Source: Pseudomaricurvus sp033283175
GTDB lineage: Bacteria; Pseudomonadota; Gammaproteobacteria; Pseudomonadales; Cellvibrionaceae
Length of the DNA stretch: 64,000 bases
Direction of reading: 5' to 3'
Assembly: GCA_033283175.1 (NCBI GenBank)
Contig: JAWMQM010000003.1
Coordinates: forward strand, 496,001-560,000
Below the pieces are notes generated by a model. That model saw nothing but the letters and a program-made list of their open reading frames with translations. It searched no databases and was not told the DNA's origin. Shown here one piece after another: positions 24,731 through 33,848 of the stretch. Numbering within the stretch: position 1 is the stretch's first letter; every line of letters starts with the position of its first letter. The position numbers were made by a program, and so were the translations under genes.

Positions 24731-25834
24731 ATGAAAACTGTTAAATCCGCTGTGTTGCGACCGAAGACCAATCGGTTCTCCATCGAGCAGCTGCAAATGG
24801 AAGCCCCTCGTGCCGGGGAGGTGCTGGTAAAGGTGGTGGCCTCGGGTATTTGCCACACCGATATGGTGCTGCGTGACGCCGGTATTGCACCGCGACCGAT
24901 TGTTCTGGGGCACGAAGGCTCCGGAATTGTGGAGCAGGTCGGTGAAGGCGTTGAAGGTTTCGGCGTGGGCGACAGGGTGGCCATCAGTTTTGCCTCCTGC
25001 GGCAGCTGCCCTTCCTGTGAAAAACATGCCCCGGGCTATTGTGAGCAGTTCTTCCCGCTGAATTTTTTTGGGGCGAGGGCCGATGGTTCCTGTAGTCTCA
25101 GCAAGAACGGTGAAACCATTCACTCCCATGTGTTTGGTCAATCGTCTTTCTCAACCCATGCGGTTTGCAGTGCTGGCAATCTGGTCAGGGTTGACGACTC
25201 GGTGCCGCTCGAGCTGGTAGGTCCTTTTGGTTGTGGCTTTCAGACCGGCGCGGGTGCTGTATTGAACTCCCTCAAGGTGGCTGCCGGTGCTTCGGTCATG
25301 GTATTGGGCGCGGGAGCCGTTGGTCTGGCAGCGGTGATGGCCGCGGCCTATATTGCCGAAGCAGGCACTGTGATAGCGGTGGACCTGCAGCCGGGGCGGC
25401 TGGAGTTGGCCAGGACCGTGGGGGCGTCAGACACCATTATTGGATCTGACGAAGATCTTGCTGATCAGGTCGCCGGTATCTGTCCGCGCGGTGTGGATTA
25501 CATCATTGATACCACCGGTTATTTGCCGCTGGTGGAAAGCTGCTTGCCACTGATGGCGTCACAGGGTGTATTGGGCCTGGTGGCTTCGTACCCCCCGGGA
25601 GCCAACCTGAGTGTGGATGTCCTGCATCTGTTTAGCGGTGGCCGCAGAATCCAGGGGGTGATGGAAGGGGATTCCGATATCCATACCTTTATTCCCGCGC
25701 TGCTGGAGTACCACAAGCAGGGTCGCTTTCCGGTGGACAAATTGGTGAAGTACTACGACTTTATCGACATCAATTCCGCCATTGACGACTCGGAGTCCGG
25801 CGACACCATCAAGGCCATCGTGCGGATGCCGTGA
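24731..25834 (+). CDS. Zinc-dependent alcohol dehydrogenase (aryl-alcohol/class III-like MDR)
   Basis: A 367-residue medium-chain dehydrogenase. The catalytic zinc ligands are in SGICHTDMVLRD and GHEGSGIVEQVGEGV. The structural zinc site has four Cys in CGSCPSCEKHAPGYC. The NAD fold is VMVLGAGAVGLAAVMAA. It is closest in layout to XylB-type aryl-alcohol dehydrogenases. It oxidises a primary alcohol to an aldehyde. The adjacent aldehyde dehydrogenase would complete conversion to the acid, giving the substrate for a CoA ligase. Confidence 0.93.
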   Translation: MKTVKSAVLRPKTNRFSIEQLQMEAPRAGEVLVKVVASGICHTDMVLRDAGIAPRPIVLGHEGSGIVEQVGEGVEGFGVGDRVAISFASCGSCPSCEKHAPGYCEQFFPLNFFGARADGSCSLSKNGETIHSHVFGQSSFSTHAVCSAGNLVRVDDSVPLELVGPFGCGFQTGAGAVLNSLKVAAGASVMVLGAGAVGLAAVMAAAYIAEAGTVIAVDLQPGRLELARTVGASDTIIGSDEDLADQVAGICPRGVDYIIDTTGYLPLVESCLPLMASQGVLGLVASYPPGANLSVDVLHLFSGGRRIQGVMEGDSDIHTFIPALLEYHKQGRFPVDKLVKYYDFIDINSAIDDSESGDTIKAIVRMP

Positions 25835-25893
25835 CTGTCTCGCATGGCACCCAACAATAAATCCGAACTATCTTTCTGCAGGAGAGAACCACA

Positions 25894-27309
25894 GTGAAGG
25901 CGTTTAAATTACTTATCGGCGGCACGCTGGTGGACGGCGATACCAGTATGGACGTAATCAATCCGGCTACCGGAGAGGCGTTCCAGCAAGCACCGAAGGC
26001 CAGTGAGTTGCAACTGAACGCTGCTGTCGCCGCTGCCAAGGCAGCATTCCCGGCTTGGTCCATGACCGAATTCAGCGAGCGCGCACAAGGGTTGCTGAAA
26101 CTGGCTGACGCGCTGGAAGGGCGTTTGGGAGAGTTTGCCGAGTTGCTCACCCGCGAGCAGGGGAAACCTCTGGATCAGGCCCAGGGTGAAGTGTTCTTCT
26201 GTGTCTACACCCTGCGCCTGGTGGCCGGTATGGATCTGGCTCCGACGGTTTTAAAAGAAAATGATCACGCCAAAGTAGTGGAGTATCACAAGCCGCTGGG
26301 CGTGGTGGTTACCATTACACCGTGGAATTTCCCCATGCTGATGGTGGTCAACAAAATTGCACCGGCGCTGCTGGCGGGCAATACCCTGGTGGTCAAGCCG
26401 GCGCCGACCACACCGCTGACCACGTTACTGCTGGGCGAGCTGTGTGCTGACTGTTTCCCGCCCGGTGTTGTCAACACACTGGTGGATAACAATGACCTCG
26501 GGGCACAGCTGACGTCGCACCCGGATGTGGCCAAGGTCTCCTTCACCGGTTCTACCGCCACTGGCAAGAAAGTTCTGTCCAGTGCCACACCGACGCTTAA
26601 GCGCGTCACTCTGGAGCTGGGTGGCAACGATGCGGCGCTGGTGCTGGACGATGTGGATGTGGCGTCCGTGGCGGCGCAAATTTACAACGCCGCCACCTAC
26701 AACGCCGGCCAGATCTGTGTGGCGGTCAAGCGGGTCTATGTACCCGAAGCCATGTACGACGACTTCTGCCAGCAGCTGGTGAATCTGGCCAACGCTGCGG
26801 TGGTGGGCGATGGCATGCAGAGCGGTACACAAGTCGGTCCGCTGCAAAACAAAATGCAGTTTGAGAAAGTATCTGCCTTGCTGGAGAGAACCCGCGCCGA
26901 AGGTAATGTGGTGGCGGGCGGGGAAGTACTGGCAGGCCCCGGCTTCTTTATTACCCCGGCCATCGTGCGCGACGTGATGGACGATGCCAGTATTGTGGCC
27001 GACGAACAGTTCGCCCCCATTTTGCCGGTGCTCAAATACAGCAACCTGGACGATGCGGTTGCCCGCATCAACGCCACCGAGTTTGGTTTGGCGGGCTCTG
27101 TCTGGAGTCGCGACCCTGAGCGTGCCGCGGCAGTGGCACAGCGAATTGATTCCGGCACCGTATGGGTAAATAGTCACATGGCACTGGATCCGGAAGTGCC
27201 GTTCCGGGGTGCCAAGCAGTCGGGTATGGGGGTAGAGCTGGGAACCGAGGGCTTGCTGGAGTTTACCCAGGGCTGTGTGGTTACCATTCCCAAAATCACA
27301 GCGGGCTGA
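25894..27309 (+). CDS. NAD(P)-dependent aldehyde dehydrogenase
   Basis: A 471-residue ALDH. Cofactor and active-site motifs are ITPWNFPMLMVVNKIAPAL, FTGSTATGKKVLSS, the general base in TLELGGNDAALV, and the nucleophile Cys in NAGQICVAVKR. The C-terminal PFRGAKQSGMGVELG is standard. It oxidises an aldehyde to the carboxylate. It is the last gene of the plus-strand operon, 59 bp after the alcohol dehydrogenase, with an AGGAGAG ribosome-binding site. A GC-rich inverted repeat spans its stop codon and could end the transcript. Confidence 0.94.
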   Translation: MKAFKLLIGGTLVDGDTSMDVINPATGEAFQQAPKASELQLNAAVAAAKAAFPAWSMTEFSERAQGLLKLADALEGRLGEFAELLTREQGKPLDQAQGEVFFCVYTLRLVAGMDLAPTVLKENDHAKVVEYHKPLGVVVTITPWNFPMLMVVNKIAPALLAGNTLVVKPAPTTPLTTLLLGELCADCFPPGVVNTLVDNNDLGAQLTSHPDVAKVSFTGSTATGKKVLSSATPTLKRVTLELGGNDAALVLDDVDVASVAAQIYNAATYNAGQICVAVKRVYVPEAMYDDFCQQLVNLANAAVVGDGMQSGTQVGPLQNKMQFEKVSALLERTRAEGNVVAGGEVLAGPGFFITPAIVRDVMDDASIVADEQFAPILPVLKYSNLDDAVARINATEFGLAGSVWSRDPERAAAVAQRIDSGTVWVNSHMALDPEVPFRGAKQSGMGVELGTEGLLEFTQGCVVTIPKITAG

Positions 27310-27321
27310 CACCAGCCCGCT
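27300..27321 (+). terminator. Possible terminator hairpin at the end of the ALDH gene
   Basis: AGCGGGCT (27300-27307) pairs with AGCCCGCT (27314-27321) across a 6-nt loop and includes the stop codon. Only TTCT follows, so termination would be weak. The facing MAPEG gene ends 20 bp further on. Confidence 0.45.
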
Positions 27322-27340
27322 TCTGCGTGAGTTGGCTCTG

Positions 27341-27772
27341 TCAGGCAGGCGCCAGCAGAGCCAGTGCGCAGACGATCAACAGCGCCACATTGGCGGCCAG
27401 CCCGAGCAGAAAGAAGTAGCTGCGTGGGCTGGGATTTTTCTCCGTGGCAATGGCGTAGTAGAGAGCCATATGGCCCAGTCGGGCAATCGCGAACAGCCAG
27501 ATGCAGACGCTGGTCCACAGCGGCGAGGCACCGGCCAAGAACGCCAGCAGGCAGCTGCCCAGCATCAGCGGCAGATTCTCCAGTGAATTGATAAACGTGC
27601 GGTGTGCCCGGAACGCAAAACTACTGTGTCCCAGGGTATCGTCGAATTTTCCGGGTATGGGGTTGGGCAGGGCAGAGCGGGCACCGGTGGCCACCAGCCA
27701 CTGCAGCTGCCAGGTCACCAAAATGAGAAAGACGCCCCACAGGGCAGGCTGGTATTGAGCGGTAAAGTCCAT
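27341..27772 (-). CDS. MAPEG family integral membrane protein
   Basis: A 143-residue hydrophobic protein with four predicted membrane helices (about residues 10-30, 60-80, 85-105 and 118-140). It has the MAPEG-like conserved loop AFRAHRTFINSLENLPLML between helices 1 and 2 and ARLGHMALYY between 3 and 4. The family includes microsomal glutathione transferases and eicosanoid enzymes. Bacterial members are mostly uncharacterised. It is transcribed alone or after the TonB receptor, toward the end of the ALDH operon. A detoxification role is only a family-based suggestion. Confidence 0.85.
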   Translation of the reverse strand: MDFTAQYQPALWGVFLILVTWQLQWLVATGARSALPNPIPGKFDDTLGHSSFAFRAHRTFINSLENLPLMLGSCLLAFLAGASPLWTSVCIWLFAIARLGHMALYYAIATEKNPSPRSYFFLLGLAANVALLIVCALALLAPA

Positions 27773-27872
27773 AGTGTGTTATCCGGAATGACAGGTAGTG
27801 GCGCGTTAAGGGATGACTGCTTACGCGCCCTTTTACGCGCCCTTACCCGATTCGGTTTAAGTCATTGGTAAC

Positions 27873-30056
27873 CTAAAACTCCAGGTCCAGCCTTACACCA
27901 AAGGTGCGCGGTGCTTCATAGGCCACCCCGCTGGCAAAGTTGGTCTGCAACAGTCCCTGCAGCACATCTTCATCGGTCAGGTTTTTACCCCACAAGACGA
28001 TGCGAGTGTTGCTCGCGGCTGCGGGTGTGAAAGACAGTTCGCCGTCCAGCATGGTGTAGGAGTCCTGCGTGACATGCTCGCTGAATTCCAGGCTGTAGCC
28101 GTCGTTGTAGTAGAGCGAGGCAAACGCGCCGAATTCACCGAGGGCAGTGGCGACGCGGTAATCCACATTGACGAAACCGGTGATGTCCGGCGCGCGCACC
28201 ATGGTGGCGCCGCTGGCGTCGATGTTGACACTCTCGTTGGGGGTGGCGAAGTTGGCGGGATTCCAGGTGTAGCTGCCGGCTTGCGGGAAATCGTCGTACT
28301 CGGCGTCCATGGCGGAGACGCCGGCCGCCAGTCTCAGCTGCTCGGTAGCCTGCCAGGTGGCACTCAGCTCGGCACCCTTAATCTCGGCTGACGCGGCGTT
28401 TTGATAGATGTAGTTCGGCGCCTCATAGCGCGCTACCTGCAGGTCCTTGTAGTCGTAGTAGTAGACTGCCGCACTCACCGAGACGGTATCGGTCAGGTCG
28501 CCCTTGTAGCCCACTTCGAAGGCCTTCAACTCTTCCGGATCCGCCGGTGGATTCTGGCCGGAGAGGATGCCGCTTTTGAAACCTTCGCTGTAGTTGGCGT
28601 AGACGTTGGAGCGACCGCTGAGGGCGTAGCGCAGTGACACCCGCGGGGTAAACTGACTGAAGGTCTCCGGACTGTAGGGCGATTCCACCAGGATTTTGTC
28701 GGGGTTGGTGGTGTTGGGGTTGGTGGTGGATTCCTGCTCCTCTTCGCTGTAGCGACCACCGATATTGAATTGCAGGTGATCGGTGATGTCGTAGGTCACC
28801 TCGGCGTAGACCGCGTAGATCTCCTTGTCCACGCCGCCCCACGAGTAGCTGCTGAAGATGACCGGGCCGGCGGGTGCCGGTGCCAGCAGTGGCGGGTAGT
28901 GAATATTGAAGATGTTGGGGGTGAATTCATCTTCCGATTGCAGATAGAAGAGGCCGCCGGTGAAGAGCCACTTGCCCATCTGCTCGGAGGTGAAGTTGAG
29001 CTCCTGGACAAAGGTCTCCTGCTCCTGATTGACGGTGACTTCGGCATAGTGGGCGGGGCCATAATCCACGTCCACCTCCAGGTGGGTTTTGTTCTCGCTC
29101 CAGGCGGTGGTGCTGGTCAGGGTGCCGAAGGAGAGACCGAAGTCGGCTTTCAGGCTGGTGCCTTTGGACTTCAAATGCGTATCGGGTCGTTTGCTGGTGG
29201 CGGTCTCCTGGGCGTCGGGGAAGGGCGCCGTGGGATAGATCAGGTAGTCGAAGGACTCCTGCTTCCAGGCCTGGCCGGCGTAGGGGGCGCTGTCCTTGCG
29301 GTCCGACGCGTAGGCGGTCAGCAGCAGTTGCACAGTGTCGGTGGGGGCAAACAGCAGTTTGCCGCGGATCAGTTCCGAGCGCAGTCCTTTATCTTCGCCG
29401 CCGTACACCAGATCGTCGCGGAAGCCATCGCGCTCGCGCTTGGCCACCGCGATGCTGCCGGCGAATTTGTCGGTCAGCGGGATGGAAATGTAGCCATTGA
29501 CGTAGGCATCGTTGTAATTGCCGTAGCTGAGGCTGAGCTTGCCGCTGGTCTCCTCCAGCGACGGGGTTTTGGTGTTGACGATAATGGCGCCGCCGGTGGC
29601 GTTCTGGCCGTAGAGGGTTCCCTGCGGGCCTTTCAGTACCTGCACCTGCTCCACATCCGGCAGGTCCATCAGCTGGCCCACCTGACTGGCGACATAGACA
29701 CCATCCAGATAGAAAGCGACGTTGGAGCTGTCGCCGGCGTTGGAGCCCTGGGAGGAGACACCGCGAATCGCCGGTTGCAGATAGCCGCCGTTGAAGGTCA
29801 GTTGCAGACCGGGTGTGACCCGGTCCAGATCCGGGGTGGCGGTGATGCCCGAGCGCGCCAGATCATCGGCGGAGAGTGAGGTGATGGAAATCGGCACGTC
29901 CACCAACCGCTCTTCCCGGCGCTGTGCGGTAACCAGAATGGTCTCCAGCACCTGACCGGAAGCCGTGGTGGATGGCTGGCCGTCCTCTGCGATTGCCGGG
30001 TTGCTGGCCGCAACGGCAGCCCCCAGCAGAAGTGGGACGAAGGGTGGTTTGTGCAT
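27873..30056 (-). CDS. TonB-dependent outer-membrane receptor
   Basis: A 727-residue receptor. The signal peptide is MHKPPFVPLLLGAAVAASNPAIAE (about 23 residues). A TonB-box-like ETILVTAQRREERLVDVPIS leads into the plug, with VEQVQVLKGPQGTLYGQNATGG. The 22-strand barrel ends in the outer-membrane signature ...RLDLEF with terminal Phe. This subfamily, abundant in marine gammaproteobacteria and sphingomonads, is linked to uptake of hydrophobic or large organic substrates rather than siderophores. It is sandwiched between catabolic genes and so is probably the outer-membrane importer for the cluster's substrate. Confidence 0.95.
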   Translation of the reverse strand: MHKPPFVPLLLGAAVAASNPAIAEDGQPSTTASGQVLETILVTAQRREERLVDVPISITSLSADDLARSGITATPDLDRVTPGLQLTFNGGYLQPAIRGVSSQGSNAGDSSNVAFYLDGVYVASQVGQLMDLPDVEQVQVLKGPQGTLYGQNATGGAIIVNTKTPSLEETSGKLSLSYGNYNDAYVNGYISIPLTDKFAGSIAVAKRERDGFRDDLVYGGEDKGLRSELIRGKLLFAPTDTVQLLLTAYASDRKDSAPYAGQAWKQESFDYLIYPTAPFPDAQETATSKRPDTHLKSKGTSLKADFGLSFGTLTSTTAWSENKTHLEVDVDYGPAHYAEVTVNQEQETFVQELNFTSEQMGKWLFTGGLFYLQSEDEFTPNIFNIHYPPLLAPAPAGPVIFSSYSWGGVDKEIYAVYAEVTYDITDHLQFNIGGRYSEEEQESTTNPNTTNPDKILVESPYSPETFSQFTPRVSLRYALSGRSNVYANYSEGFKSGILSGQNPPADPEELKAFEVGYKGDLTDTVSVSAAVYYYDYKDLQVARYEAPNYIYQNAASAEIKGAELSATWQATEQLRLAAGVSAMDAEYDDFPQAGSYTWNPANFATPNESVNIDASGATMVRAPDITGFVNVDYRVATALGEFGAFASLYYNDGYSLEFSEHVTQDSYTMLDGELSFTPAAASNTRIVLWGKNLTDEDVLQGLLQTNFASGVAYEAPRTFGVRLDLEF

Positions 30057-30121
30057 AGCAAATTCCTTTTTTATTTTTATTTCGGATTGTGGTGGTGCAG
30101 TAACAGAGGCGGTCGCTGAAC

Positions 30122-31405
30122 TTACTCCTTCAGCTCAAATTGAATGGGCAGCTTTTTCAGACCGTTGGCAAAAAAGCTTTCCAGTATTTGTGGATCGCCA
30201 TCCAGTGACACGGATTTCAGTTGGGGCAATATCTCTTCCCAGAGAATACGCATCTCCATTTTTGCCAGTGCCTGGCCCAGACACAGGTGTGCGCCGAAAC
30301 CGAAGGCGACGTGGCGATTGGGTTTGCGGTCAATGTCAAAAGTGTCCGGCCCGGAGAGGGCCTCTTCATCGCGGTTGGCGGATGCGTAACAGAGCATGAT
30401 CCAGTCGCCTTTTTTGATCTGTTGGCCGCGTATCTCCACATCCTCGGCGGCAGAGCGCATAAAGCTTTTCACTGGTGTAGCCCAGCGAATGCTTTCGTCC
30501 ACAAACGCAGGGATCAGAGAGGGATCTTCCTGCAGCCGCTGCAGCAAGCCAGGCTGGGTCGCCAGTGCCCACATGCCCATGGAGGTGGACGAGGAGGTGG
30601 TGTCGTGGCCGGCGGTGGCAATAATCAGGTAGTAGCCGTTGATGGCCTTGGCGCTGATGGGCTGGCCATCCACTTCGGCGTTGACGATCACCGTGGCCAG
30701 ATCATCCTTCGGGTTGTTGCGGCGGTCTTCGGTAATGGAGTTGAAGTAGGTGATTAATTCCTTAACTACCGCTTGCTGAATCGCCGACACATCCTCCTGC
30801 GACATTTGCGACATGGTTTCCTTAACGTCGGGATCCAGCGGGCCAAAAATTTCCTGGGTGATTTTCAACATCATGGGGAAGTCCTCTTCAGGGACGCCCA
30901 GAATGTTCATCACCACTTCCAGCGGATAATTGAGCGAGACCGCCGAGACAAAGTCACCCTGACCATTCATGGCCTTCAGTCGCTGCGCGGACTTGTGGGC
31001 AATTTGACGAATTTCCTCCTCCCGCTTTTTCAGGTTGGCGGGGGTAAACCACGACTGGGTCAGCAGCCGGTACTTCATGTGCATGGGCTCATCCATCTGG
31101 ATCAGCGACAGCGCCATGGGAGACTCTTTCATCTGCATGGACTGCTTGAGGCTGGCTTTATCCATCAGGGTGGACGGACGATTGCCGTAGGGAAATTTTT
31201 TGTTGTCGCGGCTGATCTCCATCAGATCGGCGTGTTTGGTCACCACCCAGAAGGGGTCAAAGCCCTCCACTTCGGCGCGCCCCAGGGGCTGGTTGGCACG
31301 CAACCAGGCGTAAGTCTCATAGAGTTCGTCGCTGGCGTAGGTTTTGGGATTGACCAGCTTTTGCGCTATTTCCGCAGGTATCTTGCTGTCTGTTGGCACG
31401 GCCAT
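30122..31405 (-). CDS. Cytochrome P450 no. 3
   Basis: A 427-residue soluble P450. Motifs are I-helix ATAGHDTTSSS, E-x-x-R in DESIRWA, and heme loop FGFGAHLCLGQALA. All are canonical, with the Thr present in AGHDT. It starts 53 bp from the regulatory dyad at 31458-31475 and is divergent from the TetR gene, so it is a likely direct target of that regulator. It is followed by the TonB receptor gene about 65 bp downstream, possibly co-transcribed. This would be a candidate first hydroxylation step after uptake. Confidence 0.95.
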   Translation of the reverse strand: MAVPTDSKIPAEIAQKLVNPKTYASDELYETYAWLRANQPLGRAEVEGFDPFWVVTKHADLMEISRDNKKFPYGNRPSTLMDKASLKQSMQMKESPMALSLIQMDEPMHMKYRLLTQSWFTPANLKKREEEIRQIAHKSAQRLKAMNGQGDFVSAVSLNYPLEVVMNILGVPEEDFPMMLKITQEIFGPLDPDVKETMSQMSQEDVSAIQQAVVKELITYFNSITEDRRNNPKDDLATVIVNAEVDGQPISAKAINGYYLIIATAGHDTTSSSTSMGMWALATQPGLLQRLQEDPSLIPAFVDESIRWATPVKSFMRSAAEDVEIRGQQIKKGDWIMLCYASANRDEEALSGPDTFDIDRKPNRHVAFGFGAHLCLGQALAKMEMRILWEEILPQLKSVSLDGDPQILESFFANGLKKLPIQFELKE

Positions 31406-31656
31406 GGTGATTCCCTCGGCGTAGGCTTGTTATCGGTTATAGGTCTACCATTAATTACGAAACCAATATATTTCGAAATATGGTGATTTACAATATGCCG
31501 TGTGGTTAACTGGTGCCGTCCGCCGTTGCGGCCAAGTGGTCTTGTGCGGAGCAATACGTATAATGAGCGCGCAAAACCCAGAGCCCTGTGGCTGTATGAG
31601 GCAATCTGCAGGAGCGTTATGACGTTGACCAATTCAGTTCGGGAAGGGGTGTCACC
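31406..31656. promoter_or_regulatory. P450 no. 3 / TetR divergent control region
   Basis: It carries the 18-bp dyad CGAAACCAATATATTTCG (31458-31475) and the overlapping perfect 14-bp palindrome ATATTTCGAAATAT (31468-31481). The first matches the architecture of the dyad at 19106-19123 (CGAAAC-N6-x-TTTCG). Probable operator of the adjacent TetR regulator. Confidence 0.65.
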
Positions 31657-32268
31657 ATGAGTCGTGCAGCCGACAAGGCGTCTGCCCTGGCAAAGCGGCC
31701 CGGCCGCCAGCGCAGCACAGAGGCTGACCAGTCGATTATGGCGGCGGCCCTGGATATCCTGGTGGAAGAGGGTTACGGCGGCTTCACCATGAACAAGGTG
31801 ATCGCCCGCGCGGGGGTCTCCTCGGCGACGCTGTACCGGCGTTGGGCCACCGCCGATGAGCTGGTGCTGGCGGTGTTGCGCTCCATCCAGCCGGAGCCCA
31901 TTGATATTGACACCGGCTCGTTGGATGAAGATCTGAAGGCCTTTATCGACTACCTGTCAAAGGCACTGGATCACATGGAAGACGTGGCGGTTTCCGAGGC
32001 CAGTGCCCCGAGGGCGCCGGAGGCGATTCGCCAGGAGGTGGCGGCCATGTTTGCCCGGCCGCGGATGCAGATGCTGGAGTCTATCCTGAAGCGCGCCTTT
32101 GACCGGGGTGAGCTGGAGACTTTGCCGTCCAGCGTCTATGCCTGGACCTATGTGGTGGCCCCGGTGCATCACTGGCGCTATCTGCAGGGTCGGCGCATGA
32201 CCCCGGACTTTCAGGAAAAGACCGCGCGCCTGCTGAGTGCCGGGCTCAGGGCCCTGGCGCAGCAATAG
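31657..32268 (+). CDS. TetR-family transcriptional regulator no. 1
   Basis: A 203-residue regulator. The N-terminal HTH has helices around SIMAAALDILVEEGYGGFTMNKVIARAGVSSATLYRRWA-type sequence (residues about 27-66). The C-terminal ligand-binding domain is of the TetR_C type. It is divergent from P450 no. 3 and shares its dyad-containing promoter region, the typical layout of a repressor controlling its neighbour and itself. By motif it may also act at 19106-19123. The ligand is presumably a CoA ester or the substrate itself. Confidence 0.92.
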   Translation: MSRAADKASALAKRPGRQRSTEADQSIMAAALDILVEEGYGGFTMNKVIARAGVSSATLYRRWATADELVLAVLRSIQPEPIDIDTGSLDEDLKAFIDYLSKALDHMEDVAVSEASAPRAPEAIRQEVAAMFARPRMQMLESILKRAFDRGELETLPSSVYAWTYVVAPVHHWRYLQGRRMTPDFQEKTARLLSAGLRALAQQ

Positions 32269-32449
32269 CTGGTGCGGGTCTGACCGCAGCTGCGCTGCCA
32301 GCTTTAGGTAACTTTGCGCAATTTGCGCAAATAGCTGGCGCTGGTTACTTCTCGGGCTCTGCAAGTTTGCGCATAATATTCCCTTGGCACGACAGCCAGC
32401 GACGGCACGGGTGTCGTCCGGATTACATAATAACGATCAACGGTAAGTC
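32269..32449. promoter_or_regulatory. Promoter region of MFS gene with TTTGCGCAA dyad
   Basis: It contains the perfect palindrome TTTGCGCAATTTGCGCAAA (32313-32331, 9-bp arms around one T) and a third TTTGCGCA at 32366-32373, about 80 bp before the MFS start. The motif differs from both other dyads in the window, suggesting a separate regulator for the 32450-35381 transcript. Confidence 0.6.
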
Positions 32450-33793
32450 ATGAATTCATCGAAAAGTCTCCCAGCAACCAGTAATGCCAATCCGGCCGTG
32501 CCGGCCAATGAGACCCCGGCGGGGTCCGCGGCCTACGCCAATTACGTACTCGGCGTGCTGTTTGTGGTGTACGTGTTCAACTTTATTGACCGCCAGGTTA
32601 TGTCGGTTTTTATTGGGCCGATCAAGGCGGAATTTGGCGCATCTGATACAGCCATGGGATTGCTGGTAGGTTTTGCCTTTGCCCTGTTGTACACCTTTGC
32701 AGGTATACCCATTGCCCGTTGGGCTGACCGGGCTAATCGCCGTAATATCATCGCCATAGGTTTGGCTATCTGGAGTGCCATGACCATCGCTTCGGGCATG
32801 GCGAAGAGTTTTGCCCACCTGGTGGTCGCACGTATTGGCGTGGGTATTGGCGAGGCGGCAGGCACGCCCCCCGCGCATTCCCTGATTGCCGATTATTTCC
32901 CCTCCCACAAGCGAGGTACGGCACTGGCGATCTACTCCTCTGGTGTGTTTGCCGGTTCTGCCATTGCTTATCTCGGTGGCGGTTATTTGCTGGAGCATTT
33001 TGATTGGCGTACCGCTTTCTTCATTCTTGGTGCGCCCGGTTTGTTATTCGCCCTGGTGTTGCGATTTACAGTGCGTGAGCCTGCGAGAGGGATGTCCGAT
33101 GGGGGGCAGCCAGTAGCAGCGGAAGATACGACCTTTGCTGAAACACTGAAGTTTCTGTCGCAATCCCGGGCCTGGGTGCTGTTGATGATCGGTTGCGCCT
33201 TCCTGTCTATCCCCGGGTATGGAGTGCTTATGTGGGGGTATGAATTCTTTGCCCGCGTGCACGAGCTCTCACCGGTAGAGACCGGCAAATGGATGGCATT
33301 GATTGTTGGAGTAGGGGGTGTAGGAGGCACAATTCTTGGCGGTTTGGTGACCGATAAAATGGGTCAGGTGAAGCAGTCCTGGCGCATTCTGGTGCCTGGC
33401 TTGCTGACAATGGCCGGGGCGCCTCTTTGCCTGATATTCCTGCTTACGGATTCCCTGACCTTGTCGCTGATCTGCTTTTTCCCCTACTACATCCTGATGA
33501 ATGCCTATATCCCGGCGATGTACAGCGTCAACCAGAGCCTGGCAAAACTAAAGATGCGGGCGACTGCTTCTGCTATTTGCCTGTTTCTGATCAATATTGT
33601 GGGTGCTGGCGCAGGCCCGTTTATTGTGGGCGCTCTGAGTGATTTGTTTGCCCCTGCCTATGGCGCCGACTCCATTCGCTATGCCCTGGCAGCGGTGACT
33701 CTGCTGATCGTGATTGGTTGTGGCTTCCTGGTGACGTGTGGCCGCTACGTCGCACAGGATGTCGGCCGGGTGAATGTCCCTGAGACTGCGTGA
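32450..33793 (+). CDS. MFS transporter no. 1
   Basis: A 447-residue protein with 12 predicted membrane helices. Characteristic segments are FIDRQVMSVFIGPIKAEFG after helix 1, the motif-A-like loop PIARWADRANRRN between helices 2 and 3, and RIGVGIGEAAGTPPAHSLI in helix 4. This group (spinster-like MFS) is common in marine proteobacteria and often flanks catabolic genes. It shares layout with the MFS at 47968-49350 (FIDRNIMAVLIGPIRQDLE). It probably moves the substrate or intermediates over the inner membrane. Direction is unknown. Confidence 0.9.
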   Translation: MNSSKSLPATSNANPAVPANETPAGSAAYANYVLGVLFVVYVFNFIDRQVMSVFIGPIKAEFGASDTAMGLLVGFAFALLYTFAGIPIARWADRANRRNIIAIGLAIWSAMTIASGMAKSFAHLVVARIGVGIGEAAGTPPAHSLIADYFPSHKRGTALAIYSSGVFAGSAIAYLGGGYLLEHFDWRTAFFILGAPGLLFALVLRFTVREPARGMSDGGQPVAAEDTTFAETLKFLSQSRAWVLLMIGCAFLSIPGYGVLMWGYEFFARVHELSPVETGKWMALIVGVGGVGGTILGGLVTDKMGQVKQSWRILVPGLLTMAGAPLCLIFLLTDSLTLSLICFFPYYILMNAYIPAMYSVNQSLAKLKMRATASAICLFLINIVGAGAGPFIVGALSDLFAPAYGADSIRYALAAVTLLIVIGCGFLVTCGRYVAQDVGRVNVPETA

Positions 33794-33848
33794 TCTTTGC
33801 CATTAAAAACCGGTTGGTAGAAAGCCTGGACAAGGAGCAGGAGGTTCT

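Noticed and set aside
27785..27800. TGACAGGTAGTGG upstream of the MAPEG gene as another TGAC-N5-GTCA operator
   Set aside because: The right arm has GTGG instead of GTCA, so only a half-site matches. This is expected by chance.
28770..29879. 369-codon plus-strand frame inside the TonB receptor gene
   Set aside because: Antisense to a receptor with signal peptide, plug and terminal Phe. Gly/Val-rich shadow composition.
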